Part shown: one piece after another, positions 16,983 to 26,037 of the stretch
How positions within the stretch are numbered: the first letter of the stretch is position 1
Layout: the number at the start of each line of letters is the position of its first letter
NCBI GenBank assembly: GCA_024636155.1
Contig: JAGXHM010000135.1
Span: 19,577 to 83,576 of the forward strand
DNA length: 64,000 nt
Origin: Deltaproteobacteria bacterium
GTDB lineage: Bacteria > Desulfobacterota > Desulfuromonadia > Desulfuromonadales > BM103
Direction of reading: 5' to 3'
Notes under the pieces: model-generated
Databases searched by the model: none
Seen by the model: only the letters and a program-made list of their open reading frames with translations
Told to the model about the DNA's origin: nothing
Made by a program: the position numbers and the translations under genes

Positions 16983-18200
16983 TTACTTCTTCAACAGTTT
17001 GCAGGTGCTTTTCTCTGGTGTGATATAAGCTTCGTCGCCAGGAATGGTGCGCAGGACCTTGTAGTAATCCCAGGGACCTTTGGACTCGGAAGGCTTTTTG
17101 ACCTGGACCAGATACATGTCGTGAATCATGCGGCCGTCGTCACGAATGTAACCGTTCTTGGCAAACATGTCGTTGATCGGCAACGATTTCATGGCCGCCA
17201 TGACCGCGTGAGCTTCGTCTGTGCCGGCTTTGTCGACCGCCTTGAAGTAGTGCATCAGTGAGGAGTAAACGCCAGCCTGGCTCATCGTCGGCATGCTTTT
17301 ATGGCGCGCCTGGAAACGCTTGGACCAGGCACGTGATTCCTCGTCGCGGTCCCAGTAGAAGCCGGTGGTGAGCATCATACCCTGGGCGGTTTCGAGACCG
17401 AGGCTGTTGATGTCGGTGATGAAGATCAGCAGACCAGCCAAGGTCTGGTTCTCTGTGATGCCAAACTCTTTAGCCTGCTTGATGGCATTGATGGTATCGC
17501 TACCGGCGTTAGCCAGGCCAATGATCTTGGCGCCGGAGGCCTGGGCCTGCAGCAGGAATGAGGAAAAATCTGCGTTCGGGAAGGGTACGCGTACTTTGCC
17601 AAGCACTTTACCGCCGCTGGCCGTGACGACGTCGGCGGTGTCACCTTCGAGCGAATGTCCGAAAGCGTAGTCGGCGGTGATGAAAAACCAGGTGTCACCA
17701 CCGTTGGCGACGACCGCCTTGCCGGTCCCGACCGCCAGAGCGTAGGTGTCGTAGGTCCAGTGTACGTTGGTTGCGATGCAGTTGCTGTTGGTGATCTTGG
17801 TCGAGCCACCGGTTGAAATCAAGGTGACCTTGTTCTTCTGGTTAGCTATTTCCATAACGGCCAGCGCCGTTGATGACGTTGACAGGTCGGCGATGACGTC
17901 GACTTTGTCTGCATCGAACCATTCGCGGGCTTTGTTGGCTGCTATGTCGGCTTTGTTCTGGTGGTCGGCAGAAGTGAACTCAATCTTTTTGCCGAGCACA
18001 ATTCCACCGTAGTCCTCGATGGCCATCTGGGCCGCAAGCGCCGAACCCGGGCCACTGAGGTCCGCGTAAGCTCCTGACATGTCGGTCATGACGCCGACCT
18101 TCAGTACGCCGTCTGACAGACCAGCCGCCGATGCTCCAGAAACTGCCATGACCAGAGCCAATCCGGTACCAAATGCAGATAACAACCTTTTCTTTGCCAT
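16983..18200 (-). CDS. livK: Liv-type ABC substrate-binding protein
   Basis: A periplasmic binding protein of 405 residues, with a cleavable signal peptide ending near VSGASA and a type I periplasmic fold. ATG 18200 has AAGGAG eight bases upstream and starts directly with the signal peptide (MAKKRLLSAFG); upstream in-frame starts are not convincing. The order GFKHM around it shows it serves this transporter. It resembles the group annotated for branched-chain amino acids, amides or aromatic acids. The nearby acyl-CoA dehydrogenase-type gene would fit an acid ligand, but that is speculation. Confidence 0.88.
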   Translation of the reverse strand: MAKKRLLSAFGTGLALVMAVSGASAAGLSDGVLKVGVMTDMSGAYADLSGPGSALAAQMAIEDYGGIVLGKKIEFTSADHQNKADIAANKAREWFDADKVDVIADLSTSSTALAVMEIANQKNKVTLISTGGSTKITNSNCIATNVHWTYDTYALAVGTGKAVVANGGDTWFFITADYAFGHSLEGDTADVVTASGGKVLGKVRVPFPNADFSSFLLQAQASGAKIIGLANAGSDTINAIKQAKEFGITENQTLAGLLIFITDINSLGLETAQGMMLTTGFYWDRDEESRAWSKRFQARHKSMPTMSQAGVYSSLMHYFKAVDKAGTDEAHAVMAAMKSLPINDMFAKNGYIRDDGRMIHDMYLVQVKKPSESKGPWDYYKVLRTIPGDEAYITPEKSTCKLLKK

Positions 18201-18231
18201 GTCTTCATCTCCTTGGTTGGGTTTGAACGTG

Positions 18232-18945
18232 TTACACGCCCAAAAGTTCATGCAGCTCATCAAGATTCGCTTCGAGCTCATCATTCATGATCATCTTCAC
18301 AATGCGACCATGTTCGAGTACATAGTGGCGATCTGCCAGTCCCTTAGCGAAATGAAAGTTCTGTTCTACCATAACGATTGTGTAGCCGCGCTCCTTGAGC
18401 ATCGAGATGACACGTCCCATGGCTTCGACAATGACCGGTGCCAACCCTTCGGTGATCTCGTCGAGTAGCAGCAGACGGGCTCCGGTGCGCAGAATCCGGG
18501 CTAGTGCCAGCATCTGCTGTTCACCCCCGGAAAGCCGTGTGCCTTGAGCGGCGCGGCGTTCCTTGAGATTGGGAAACATCTCGTAGATTTCCTCCACCGT
18601 CATACCACCGCTTTGCAGAACCGGAGGAAGAAGCAGGTTCTCCTCCGTGGTCAGACCAGGGAAAATGCCACGCTCTTCGGGGCAATAACCGATGCCGAGC
18701 GGCGCGATTTTGTAAGGCGGCAGGTTGATTGCTTCGTGACCGTTGACCATCACCGAACCGGAACGTTTGGAGATCAGGCCAATGATCGACTTGAGGGTGC
18801 TGGTGCGTCCGGACCCGTTCCGACCAAGCAGGGTGACAAGCTCACCCTCACCGACGTTGAAGTCGATGCCGTGGAGTACGTGGGATTCGCCGTAAAAAGC
18901 GTGCAGGTCGACGACACGCAAGAGTTCGTTGGCAACGTCATGCAT
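18232..18945 (-). CDS. livF: Liv-type ABC ATPase (LivF) with Arg in Walker A
   Basis: A 237-residue ABC ATPase with signature LSGGEQQ and Walker B LLLLDE, and the LivF-like GYCPEERGIFPGLTTEENL. ATG 18945 has GGAGG five bases upstream and overlaps the livG end by eight bases. The Walker A reads GRNGSGRTS, with Arg47 in place of the usual Lys. I recall Arg at this site in other LivF relatives, so it may be a lineage feature, with ATP hydrolysis carried mainly by the LivG site. Confidence 0.9.
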   Translation of the reverse strand: MHDVANELLRVVDLHAFYGESHVLHGIDFNVGEGELVTLLGRNGSGRTSTLKSIIGLISKRSGSVMVNGHEAINLPPYKIAPLGIGYCPEERGIFPGLTTEENLLLPPVLQSGGMTVEEIYEMFPNLKERRAAQGTRLSGGEQQMLALARILRTGARLLLLDEITEGLAPVIVEAMGRVISMLKERGYTIVMVEQNFHFAKGLADRHYVLEHGRIVKMIMNDELEANLDELHELLGV

Positions 18946-19693
18946 GGTGACCTCCGACGTAGGCTTCGAGCACAGACGGGTTTTCCGAAACTTCCTGGTA
19001 GCTTCCTTCGGCCAGGATCTGTCCTCTCTGTAATACCGTGATGGTGTCCGAGAGGTCTGCCACCACTTTGAGATTGTGCTCAACCATAAGGACCGTACGG
19101 TTTTCCGCCACCTTGCGAATCAGTTCCATGACCCGTCCTACATCCTCATGCCCCATTCCCGAGGTGGGTTCGTCGAGCAGCATCACTTCCGGTTTCAAGG
19201 CCAGGGTGGTGGCCAGTTCCAGCGCGCGTTTGCGGCCGTAAGGGAGCTCTACCGCAACGGCGTCCGCATAATCTGCAAGTTCAACCTCTTCCAGAGCTGC
19301 CATCGCAAGTTCGTTAAGATTGTTGAGGCTTTTGTCCGACTTCCAGAAGTGAAAGGATGTACCGGTTTCTCTTTGCAGTGCGACCCGAACATTTTCCAAA
19401 ACACTCAGATGGGGAAAAACCGCTGAGATCTGGAATGAGCGCACCAGCCCGCGACGCGCCAGAGCCGCAGAGTTCCTTCCGGTTACGTTCTTATCCTTGT
19501 AGAAAATCTGCCCGAAACTGGGCTCGAGAAATTTGGTGAGAAGATTGAAAACCGTGGTCTTGCCTGCGCCGTTGGGGCCGATCAAGGCGTGGATTGAGCC
19601 TTTGCGGACCTTGAGATTAACCCCTCTAACGGCGATGAACCCGGAGAACTCCTTGGTCAGATTGCGTGTTTCGATGATGTATTCAGTGCCCAT
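18938..19693 (-). CDS. livG: Liv-type ABC ATPase (LivG)
   Basis: A 251-residue ATPase with canonical Walker A GPNGAGKTT, the LivG insert near FQISAVFPHLSVLENV, Walker B MLLDEPTSGM and H-loop VEHNL. It is the first gene of livGFKHM. ATG 19693 fits the family N-terminus but lacks a good Shine-Dalgarno; a TTG at 19729 is an alternative start. Confidence 0.9.
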   Translation of the reverse strand: MGTEYIIETRNLTKEFSGFIAVRGVNLKVRKGSIHALIGPNGAGKTTVFNLLTKFLEPSFGQIFYKDKNVTGRNSAALARRGLVRSFQISAVFPHLSVLENVRVALQRETGTSFHFWKSDKSLNNLNELAMAALEEVELADYADAVAVELPYGRKRALELATTLALKPEVMLLDEPTSGMGHEDVGRVMELIRKVAENRTVLMVEHNLKVVADLSDTITVLQRGQILAEGSYQEVSENPSVLEAYVGGHHA

Positions 19694-20102
19694 GCTTGTT
19701 GTGACTTCTCCGTGCTGCGCAATGGCCAAAATCCGAATGAAGTATGCCCTCTAGAGGGTGTTGAAATGGCGAACGCCTATAAATAGTTATAAACAGTACA
19801 GCAAGGGCTCTCTGGCATATTCGCGCATAAAGTATTACAGCTTTAAGCTCCCATAATACTAACTTATAAACACTGTTTTACAATACCAATCTTTGCAAGT
19901 CAAATGTAAGCAGCTTATCTTAAAGCATTATAAGCCTTTGAAATCACATAAAAACATATAATAATGTTTTTATTCTGATCGTTTTTACTGTTTTTTCATT
20001 ATCTCCATAAGCTGGGTTTATCTGTGATTTTTTTGCATTTTTAAAATCTTGTTACCATTTGCTTTTTTGTTTACTATCCTTATAGTTCTTATCTACACAC
20101 GA

Positions 20103-20115
20103 TGCCCACTGGGCA
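20103..20115. promoter_or_regulatory. Palindrome TGCCCACTGGGCA in AT-rich intergenic region
   Basis: A perfect odd-centred inverted repeat about 70 bases upstream of the hydroxyacyl-CoA dehydrogenase start. The surrounding 19740-20187 interval is strikingly AT-rich between divergent genes and should hold both promoters. I could not assign firm -35/-10 boxes there. Confidence 0.35.
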
Positions 20116-20187
20116 ATGGTCAAAAAAACCCAGCAGGATTGGTAGCATACCTGTGGCAAGTCATTCTGCTCTCTGGAGAAAGCTGTG

Positions 20188-21126
20188 ATGCTCAACAATA
20201 TGGCAGTGATCGGTGCCGGTATCATGGGGCGCAGCATCGCTCTCGTTTATGCGATGAATGATTGCAGTGTGCGTCTTTACGATACTGATATTGCGACTCT
20301 TGAAAGGGCTAAAGATCTTATCCGTGCCGACCTTGACCTACTGGTTCAGGAAGGGCTGTGCCCGGCTTCTCGAAGCCAGAAAATTCTCAAAAACATTTTT
20401 GTCACTGAAAACTTGAAGGAGGCCGTGGGTTCGGCCGAGCTCATTACCGAGGCGGTTCCTGAGCAGTTGGAGCTGAAATGGCAAGTATTGTCCCGCATCG
20501 AGGCACTCTCGAGCAGGAGTGCGATCGTTGCTTCGAATACCTCAACGTTGCCTTTATCAGATCTGGCACGACACCTGACGAGACCAGAGCGGATGGTCAT
20601 TACCCATTTTTTCAACCCAGCACACCTGGTGCCGTTGGTGGAAGTGATCAAGACAGAAACTACACCGGACGAAGTACTCTCTGATGTTTTGGTTTTCCTG
20701 CGTCGAATCGGCAAGGTTCCGGTGGTTCTGAAGAAAGAAGTCCCGGGCTTTATCGCCAACCGTCTGCAGGCCGCAGTGATGCGCGAGGCGTTGCATCTGA
20801 TTCACATCGGCGTTGCTGATATGCATGACGTGGATACGGCGATGACTTGCGGACCGGGTTTCCGCTGGTCAATCATCGGCCCGTTGGAAACGGCTGATTT
20901 CGGTGGTCTGGACACCTGGCAGAGCGTCATGGGCAACCTGGCTCCTGAACTTGACAATGCGCGCAAGGCTCCTGAGGTGATCAAGGAGATGAACCGGAAG
21001 GGCCACCTCGGCGTCAAGACCGGGCAGGGTTTCTACACATATCCGACAGGAGAGGTCGTGGCCGAGAAGATCCGCAGCCGCGACCTGGCTTTCATCCGGC
21101 TCTTGAAACTACGCTGCAGGGAGTGA
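20188..21126 (+). CDS. 3-hydroxyacyl-CoA dehydrogenase family protein
   Basis: A 312-residue NAD-dependent dehydrogenase with the Rossmann motif GAGIMGRSIA, the segment SNTSTLPLSDLA, catalytic His in THFFNPAHLVPLVEVI and the C-terminal helical domain ending GVKTGQGFYTYP. The family oxidises 3-hydroxyacyl-CoA in beta-oxidation or reduces acetoacetyl-CoA; some members act on gulonate. It stands alone, divergent from the liv operon. GGAG lies nine bases before ATG 20188; GTG 20185 is a less likely start. Confidence 0.85.
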   Translation: MLNNMAVIGAGIMGRSIALVYAMNDCSVRLYDTDIATLERAKDLIRADLDLLVQEGLCPASRSQKILKNIFVTENLKEAVGSAELITEAVPEQLELKWQVLSRIEALSSRSAIVASNTSTLPLSDLARHLTRPERMVITHFFNPAHLVPLVEVIKTETTPDEVLSDVLVFLRRIGKVPVVLKKEVPGFIANRLQAAVMREALHLIHIGVADMHDVDTAMTCGPGFRWSIIGPLETADFGGLDTWQSVMGNLAPELDNARKAPEVIKEMNRKGHLGVKTGQGFYTYPTGEVVAEKIRSRDLAFIRLLKLRCRE

Positions 21127-21401
21127 GCTGCGTCGCAAGGTCTCGACGCAGATGACACCAGCATCCCGGCAACGAGCATTGTCTCAGGGATGAAGGAGGT
21201 TCTCAAATACCGGAACACCTGGCTCACTCTTCATGTTTTACAAAAATCACGCTCAACAATAGCCACTGGACGCCCGCCCGACAGTATTATTATTTATATT
21301 CTCGCAACTCATTTTCACCAGACCTAAGTACTTATTTGTCATTAAATTCAATGGCATCCTCCCAGTGCCCAGCAACGTCCGACACGGCGAGCCAAATAAA
21401 A

Positions 21402-21435
21402 AAAGCGGGAACAGAATTTTATTCTGGCCCCGCTT
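21402..21435. terminator. Bidirectional intrinsic terminator
   Basis: Stem AAGCGGG/CCCGCTT with an inner CAGAAT/ATTCTG pair. It is T-rich on the plus-strand exit and has an A-run on the other side. It separates the convergent dehydrogenase and GntR genes. Confidence 0.85.
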
Positions 21436-21477
21436 GTCTTTGTTTTTCGATTATCTCGTCCCGCGTTCCGGATTTTA

Positions 21478-22206
21478 TCAGGCGCCTTTTTCATTGAGAA
21501 GTTGAGCCATCTTCTCCTCAACCATTTTCAGATGTTCCATCATCTTCTGACGTGCCAATTCAGGCTTCTGGTCGGCAATTGCCTCCATAATCTCACGGTG
21601 GTGAGTCAGCAGCAGCTGGATATGGCCCTGCTGTTGATAGAATTCCATCAAGGCAACTTGAATGGTGGCATTGAAGAGAGAGTGGACGGAGTCGAGCACA
21701 TGCATCTGTAAGCTATTGTGACTTGCCGCGGTAATCGCATAATGAAATTCCGCATCAACCTCAGGGTTCCACCCTCCCTTGGCCGCCTGCTTTTCCATAA
21801 CCGCATAAATCCGACGCAGATCCGCCAGATCATCAGCGTTGGCCCGCTCTGCTGCAAGATAAGCCGACCAGCTTTCCAAACCCATGCGGACTTCGGCAAG
21901 CGCCCGCAGCAGCGCCGGGTCCCGTTTCTCCACCAATATGGCCAGTGGATCCATGATGCTGCCCTCAGTCAGAGCCTTGACAAAAGTACCACCACCCTGA
22001 CGCGAGTCCAGGAAACCCATCGCCTCGAGAACCATAATCGCCTCACGAACGGAAGGTCGACTGACTCCCAACATGGTTGCCAAATCCCGCTCCGAGGGGA
22101 TACGATCCCCCGGCTTGAGCTCCCCATTGGAAATCAATTGTTTGATCTGATCGACAATTTCTTCGGATATTTTTTTCGGCCGGATCGGCTTAAGAACAAT
22201 GGTCAT
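21478..22206 (-). CDS. GntR-family regulator, FadR/LldR type
   Basis: A 242-residue repressor with an N-terminal winged helix (IPSERDLATMLGVSRPSVREAI region, about 28-75) and an all-helical FCD ligand-binding domain. FCD metal-site residues are plausible (D and H in EVDAEFHYAI; H in THHREI and MEHL). FadR-type regulators of this subgroup sense lactate, pyruvate, glycolate or similar acids. ATG 22206 has GGAG seven bases upstream. The alternative ATG at 22239 lies inside the operator, so it is rejected. Its own promoter, lutC and dctP share the operator, so it probably represses all three. Confidence 0.9.
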   Translation of the reverse strand: MTIVLKPIRPKKISEEIVDQIKQLISNGELKPGDRIPSERDLATMLGVSRPSVREAIMVLEAMGFLDSRQGGGTFVKALTEGSIMDPLAILVEKRDPALLRALAEVRMGLESWSAYLAAERANADDLADLRRIYAVMEKQAAKGGWNPEVDAEFHYAITAASHNSLQMHVLDSVHSLFNATIQVALMEFYQQQGHIQLLLTHHREIMEAIADQKPELARQKMMEHLKMVEEKMAQLLNEKGA

Positions 22207-22227
22207 GCCTTTTCTCCACTCGTAATT

Positions 22228-22238
22228 TGGTATGACCA
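22228..22238 (-). promoter_or_regulatory. GntR autoregulatory operator
   Basis: On the minus strand TGGTCATACCA within AAATGGTCATACCAAATT, downstream of the predicted -10 of the GntR gene. It is the third copy of this dyad in the window. Confidence 0.75.
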
Positions 22239-22244
22239 TTTCTT

Positions 22245-22274
22245 AGCATAACAAGGGGAGTTTTACAACGGCAA
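22245..22274 (-). promoter_or_regulatory. Promoter of GntR gene
   Basis: On the minus strand TTGCCG (22274-22269) and TATGCT (22250-22245) are separated by 18 bases. The operator lies right after the -10, as at the other two sites. Confidence 0.5.
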
Positions 22275-22356
22275 AGCCACAACTAAAAAGGGAGAGTCAC
22301 CGTTCGAAGACAGCCCCTAACTTACAGCTTATAGCCCTAAAACCTACAGCAAGTTT

Positions 22357-23103
22357 TCAACCCATCCCACTCTTGTAACGTTTCAACCAGCCTTGCAGAT
22401 ATTCTTCTTCATGTTCAAGCTCAAAAGCATTGATCAGACCACGACGCAAGGCGACCGAAAAAGCTCGGTTGCGTAGATTAAAGGCATCGCCGACCTTGTC
22501 ACTCTGAAATTGCTCCTGGTCGAGACTCAACTTGCCGTAGAGAGAGTTGAGTCGGCTTTGCACCCCACGGCGGGAAAGATAGCGGCGTTGGGCAATGAGA
22601 TTGTCAGTCAAGCCAAGACAAAGGTCAACCAGGGCTTCGTATTCGATATCGGAAAGAGCCGTTTGACTGTGGCCGGTACGTCCCTGAACTTTGCGAACTT
22701 CTGGATCGATCCAGCATTGATCATCAAACAAGACCGTGGCCATAGCCGCAGAGATCTTCTCGCGGGGGCTTGATTTAAGGACATAGCCATAGACCGTTTC
22801 CGGTGGCACAATCTTGGCCAGGGTGCGCACGTACATCTCGTCTTTAAACTGACTCCAGAAGACGATCCGCGCCTTAGGTTTGCGTTCCCAGAGCGCTTTG
22901 GCAAACGCAACGCCATTCATCTGCGGCATCTGGATGTCACTGATAACCAGAGGCTCATCATGGGCTTGCGCCAGTTCAAAAGCGACCAGGCCGTCAGGTG
23001 CATGCTCAATCACACAGTCATGCTCCCATTCGTCGACCATCTGCTTGAGAAACTCGAAATCCTTGGGATTGTCTTCGGCTATAATCAGGGCACAAGGTGC
23101 CAT
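22357..23103 (-). CDS. Response regulator, receiver plus LuxR-like HTH
   Basis: A 248-residue protein. Receiver domain (1-125) with acidic pocket E10/D11 and phosphoacceptor D56 in VISDIQMPQMNG. C-terminal segment LSDIEYEALVDLCLGLTDN through LNSLYGKL is a divergent NarL/LuxR-type helix-turn-helix with a longer tail than usual. It is encoded 12 bases after its cognate kinase and is presumably phosphorylated by it. Targets are unknown. Confidence 0.85.
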   Translation of the reverse strand: MAPCALIIAEDNPKDFEFLKQMVDEWEHDCVIEHAPDGLVAFELAQAHDEPLVISDIQMPQMNGVAFAKALWERKPKARIVFWSQFKDEMYVRTLAKIVPPETVYGYVLKSSPREKISAAMATVLFDDQCWIDPEVRKVQGRTGHSQTALSDIEYEALVDLCLGLTDNLIAQRRYLSRRGVQSRLNSLYGKLSLDQEQFQSDKVGDAFNLRNRAFSVALRRGLINAFELEHEEEYLQGWLKRYKSGMG

Positions 23104-23115
23104 GGCGACTTCTCC

Positions 23116-24483
23116 TTACAATAATGGCAACAGAAATTCGAAACGTGTTCCTGAAGAAAAACGTGATTTACGCCAAATGGATTGAGCTCCGATCGCCCGG
23201 GCCCGTTCCTGGATGTTGTGCAAACCTCTCCCTCCCGAAGCTGTTGGCAACTGGGGGACATGATCAAAACCTCGACCATTATCTTCTACGGCAACCACCA
23301 GCGTTCTGCCACGCAGCGTCATAGCAACTTCCAGCTTACTGGCATGAGCATGCCGTAACACATTATTAATCGCTTCGGCAACAATCCGATAGATGGTCAC
23401 CTGAGTCAGCCGTGGCAATTCGAGATCGGCAGCATCGTCATTAGCCAGTAAGTGGTATGTGGGGGAACCTGATGGTTCACAAGACTTCTCCAACAAGGAT
23501 TGGATGGCTGCAGGCAAGCCAAGAATGTCCAGTGTCTGCGGATGCAGATTGTCCATCACTACTCTCAGGTTAGTCATTGCCCGCTGGAGATCTACCTCAA
23601 GAGAAGCGGCCTCGTCACCACAGGAGGTTTGCTGGCGCAGACTTTCCAGCCCCCTGCGAACGGCTGAAAGATCGGCAAGGGTCTGGTCATGAATATCCAT
23701 CGCGATACGCCGACGTTCCTCTTCGGCGCCTTCGAGGAGTTTTTCGGCAGCCACCACCCGAATCAGCTGTTCTGTCATCTGGTTGATGGAGACCGCCAGA
23801 CCATCGAGTTCGTCACGCACCACGTCCGGCGCCGGAGGAGGAACAAATTCACCAGCAGTGATGCGGGCGGCACTATCAGAAAGCACCTGGATGCGACGCA
23901 GGATATGGCGGGCAAAACCGAGAGAAAGCAAAATCCCCACCAGGATGGCAAAACCAAGAACAACAATCGTCACAAAAGTTGTCTCGGCAATCAGGGCATC
24001 GATATCTTGACTGTGCACATTACTCAGATTTTCGCGGCGCTGATTCAACGCACCAAGTTGTTCCTTGATGTTGGGACGCAGCAGATCCAATGTTGCATCA
24101 AAGCTCTCCAACCGCATCCCCAACTCAGGATTCAGATCGGCAACTCTCTGCTGCAGCAAACTCATGGACGGCACACCCAACAGCTCTGTTCCCTGCAAAG
24201 TATCAATCGCGACATCAAGGTGTTGATACATGTTCGCTATTTGCTCCAAAGCCTTGGGATCTGGCTCTGAAGACTGGCTAAGGAAGAGAACAACATTCTG
24301 CATACGTTGAGCCGCCATGTCGGCTTCTGCCAGAGCAATGAAAGCCGTCTTGAGGGTCTTGGCTTGCTGACGCTTGACCGACATGACCCAGTAGGTGAAC
24401 TGCAAAAAACAGAGCAGCAGGGTCATCAGACAAAGCACCGCGGCTGGCGCCATGATTATTTGGTGTTTTAGAGCAAGTCGCAT
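23116..24483 (-). CDS. NarX/DegS-like sensor histidine kinase
   Basis: A 455-residue membrane kinase: TM1 about 12-34, a helical periplasmic sensor of about 130 residues, TM2 168-190, HAMP 191-245, a HisKA_3 dimerisation domain with H265 in DIHDQTLADL, and a HATPase with DNGRGF and GRGLHNIQERA. The helical sensor suggests a four-helix-bundle ligand or redox sensor. It forms an operon with the downstream response regulator. Confidence 0.9.
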   Translation of the reverse strand: MRLALKHQIIMAPAAVLCLMTLLLCFLQFTYWVMSVKRQQAKTLKTAFIALAEADMAAQRMQNVVLFLSQSSEPDPKALEQIANMYQHLDVAIDTLQGTELLGVPSMSLLQQRVADLNPELGMRLESFDATLDLLRPNIKEQLGALNQRRENLSNVHSQDIDALIAETTFVTIVVLGFAILVGILLSLGFARHILRRIQVLSDSAARITAGEFVPPPAPDVVRDELDGLAVSINQMTEQLIRVVAAEKLLEGAEEERRRIAMDIHDQTLADLSAVRRGLESLRQQTSCGDEAASLEVDLQRAMTNLRVVMDNLHPQTLDILGLPAAIQSLLEKSCEPSGSPTYHLLANDDAADLELPRLTQVTIYRIVAEAINNVLRHAHASKLEVAMTLRGRTLVVAVEDNGRGFDHVPQLPTASGGRGLHNIQERARAIGAQSIWRKSRFSSGTRFEFLLPLL

Positions 24484-24510
24484 AGTTCGAAATTACCACA
24501 GAAAAAATAT

Positions 24511-24540
24511 TGTGGCACTGTGCAAACGCACAGTGCCACA
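24511..24540 (-). terminator. Intrinsic terminator of OmpR-type two-component operon
   Basis: A perfect 13-bp stem (TGTGGCACTGTGC and complement) with a four-base loop, followed on the minus strand by ATATTTTTTC. It lies 35 bases after the kinase stop at 24575. Confidence 0.88.
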
Positions 24541-24574
24541 GGAATCGACTGTTGATATGTGCTCTTGTGAAAAG

Positions 24575-26035
24575 CTATTCCAGAATTGTCATTTTCGGGT
24601 GTTTGCCCTCTTCCGGGCCCTCAATTGGCAAACGCACGGAGAAGGAGCTGCCTTTGTTGGCTTCGGAGGTCACCGTTATGCCACCACCATGGGCCTCTGC
24701 AATCCACTTAACGATCGCCAAACCGAGACCGGTACCACCATCCATGCGGTTGCGTGCTTTATCGACCCGGTAAAAACGGTCAAAGACGTGGGATAAATGC
24801 TCGGCAGGGATACCGATGCCTGAGTCATTAATATCAACACGTGCAAAGCCATTGTCCATTGCCAGAACAATCTCTATGTGGCCATTTTCAGGTGTGTACT
24901 TCATGCCGTTGGAAATCAAGTTAAGAAACAGCTGGCGCAAACGCAAATCATCCCCACGGATACGAATTTCCTCATCAACTTCAAGCAGCAACTGAACCTC
25001 AATGTTCTTCGTCTCGCACAAAAGACGACTCTGCAAGTAAAGCTCCTGCACCAGATCGCTCAGACTGAGCTCTTTCATCTCCAGCGTCAGCTCTCCAACC
25101 TCGCTCTTGGCCAAGGTCAGTAAGCCCTCAATAATCCGCTCCATGCGATCAATTTCTTCCATATTGGAAGTTAACATGTCACGGAATTCTTCCGGAGTCT
25201 TGGCCCAGCGCAGGGTAACTTCGGTTTCACCGCGTAGAATGGTGAGTGGTGTACGTAGCTCATGGGAGGCATCGCCGGAAAACTGTCGGACACGGCGGAA
25301 AGACTTGTCCAGCCGATCGAGCATCTGGTTCAGGCAAGCTACCATCTGCGCGAGTTCATCTTGATGCTGGCCTAAAGGTAGTCGCCGGGAAAGGTTGTCC
25401 GCAGTAATCCCTTGGGCAGCTTCGGTGACTTCGATGATCGGCGCAATGGTACGTTCTGCCAATAACCAGCAGCCAAGACATAACCAGAAGATCGCAAACG
25501 GGCCAACGACCAGGTAAATCAGACGTAGTTCCTCGATGGTTTGCTGTAGTGGACCGAGCTCCTGGCCAACCAGGGCCACACCCAACAGACGACCATTCTC
25601 CACCAAAGGATAGGAGAGTAATCGCAAACTCCCCCCCTCAGCTTGTTCAATAGTCTCTATATGTTCATGCAGCCAACGCACCTGTTGGCGAGCAACTGGC
25701 CCGAAAGGAAGCTCTCGCTTTTGCAGGTTATCCGACTTACAAGCCTGCTGCAGACTAGAATCGCGCAACTCTACAAAAGCTCCCCAGTTGTCGCTGTGAG
25801 CCAGGTTCTGCAGGCCATTGCAGTTTGGTTCTGCGCTGCTATCCTGAATGAGATCGGCACGGTGTTGATCAAGAGTACGAGCAATTTCCCTGACCTGACG
25901 GTCTACCTGTTCACGCAGGTTGTGGGAAAAATAGTGATACGAAAAAAGAGCACTGACTGCCAAAATGACTGCCAGTGTCATAGCGTACCAAAAAGTCAGA
26001 CGGACCCGGATCGACCGTAGAGGTGAAACGGCCAA
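24575..26035 (-). CDS. Sensor histidine kinase, CusS-like architecture
   Basis: A 486-residue kinase: TM1 about 14-36, a periplasmic sensor of about 135 residues, TM2 171-193, HAMP, HisKA with H258 in SHELRTPLT, N box NLISNGMKYT, and G boxes NDSGIGIP and GTGLGLAIV. The layout matches heavy-metal and envelope-stress sensors (CusS/CpxA-like). The ligand is unknown. It lies two bases after its response regulator gene. Confidence 0.9.
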   Translation of the reverse strand: MAVSPLRSIRVRLTFWYAMTLAVILAVSALFSYHYFSHNLREQVDRQVREIARTLDQHRADLIQDSSAEPNCNGLQNLAHSDNWGAFVELRDSSLQQACKSDNLQKRELPFGPVARQQVRWLHEHIETIEQAEGGSLRLLSYPLVENGRLLGVALVGQELGPLQQTIEELRLIYLVVGPFAIFWLCLGCWLLAERTIAPIIEVTEAAQGITADNLSRRLPLGQHQDELAQMVACLNQMLDRLDKSFRRVRQFSGDASHELRTPLTILRGETEVTLRWAKTPEEFRDMLTSNMEEIDRMERIIEGLLTLAKSEVGELTLEMKELSLSDLVQELYLQSRLLCETKNIEVQLLLEVDEEIRIRGDDLRLRQLFLNLISNGMKYTPENGHIEIVLAMDNGFARVDINDSGIGIPAEHLSHVFDRFYRVDKARNRMDGGTGLGLAIVKWIAEAHGGGITVTSEANKGSSFSVRLPIEGPEEGKHPKMTILE

Positions 26036-26037
26036 GC

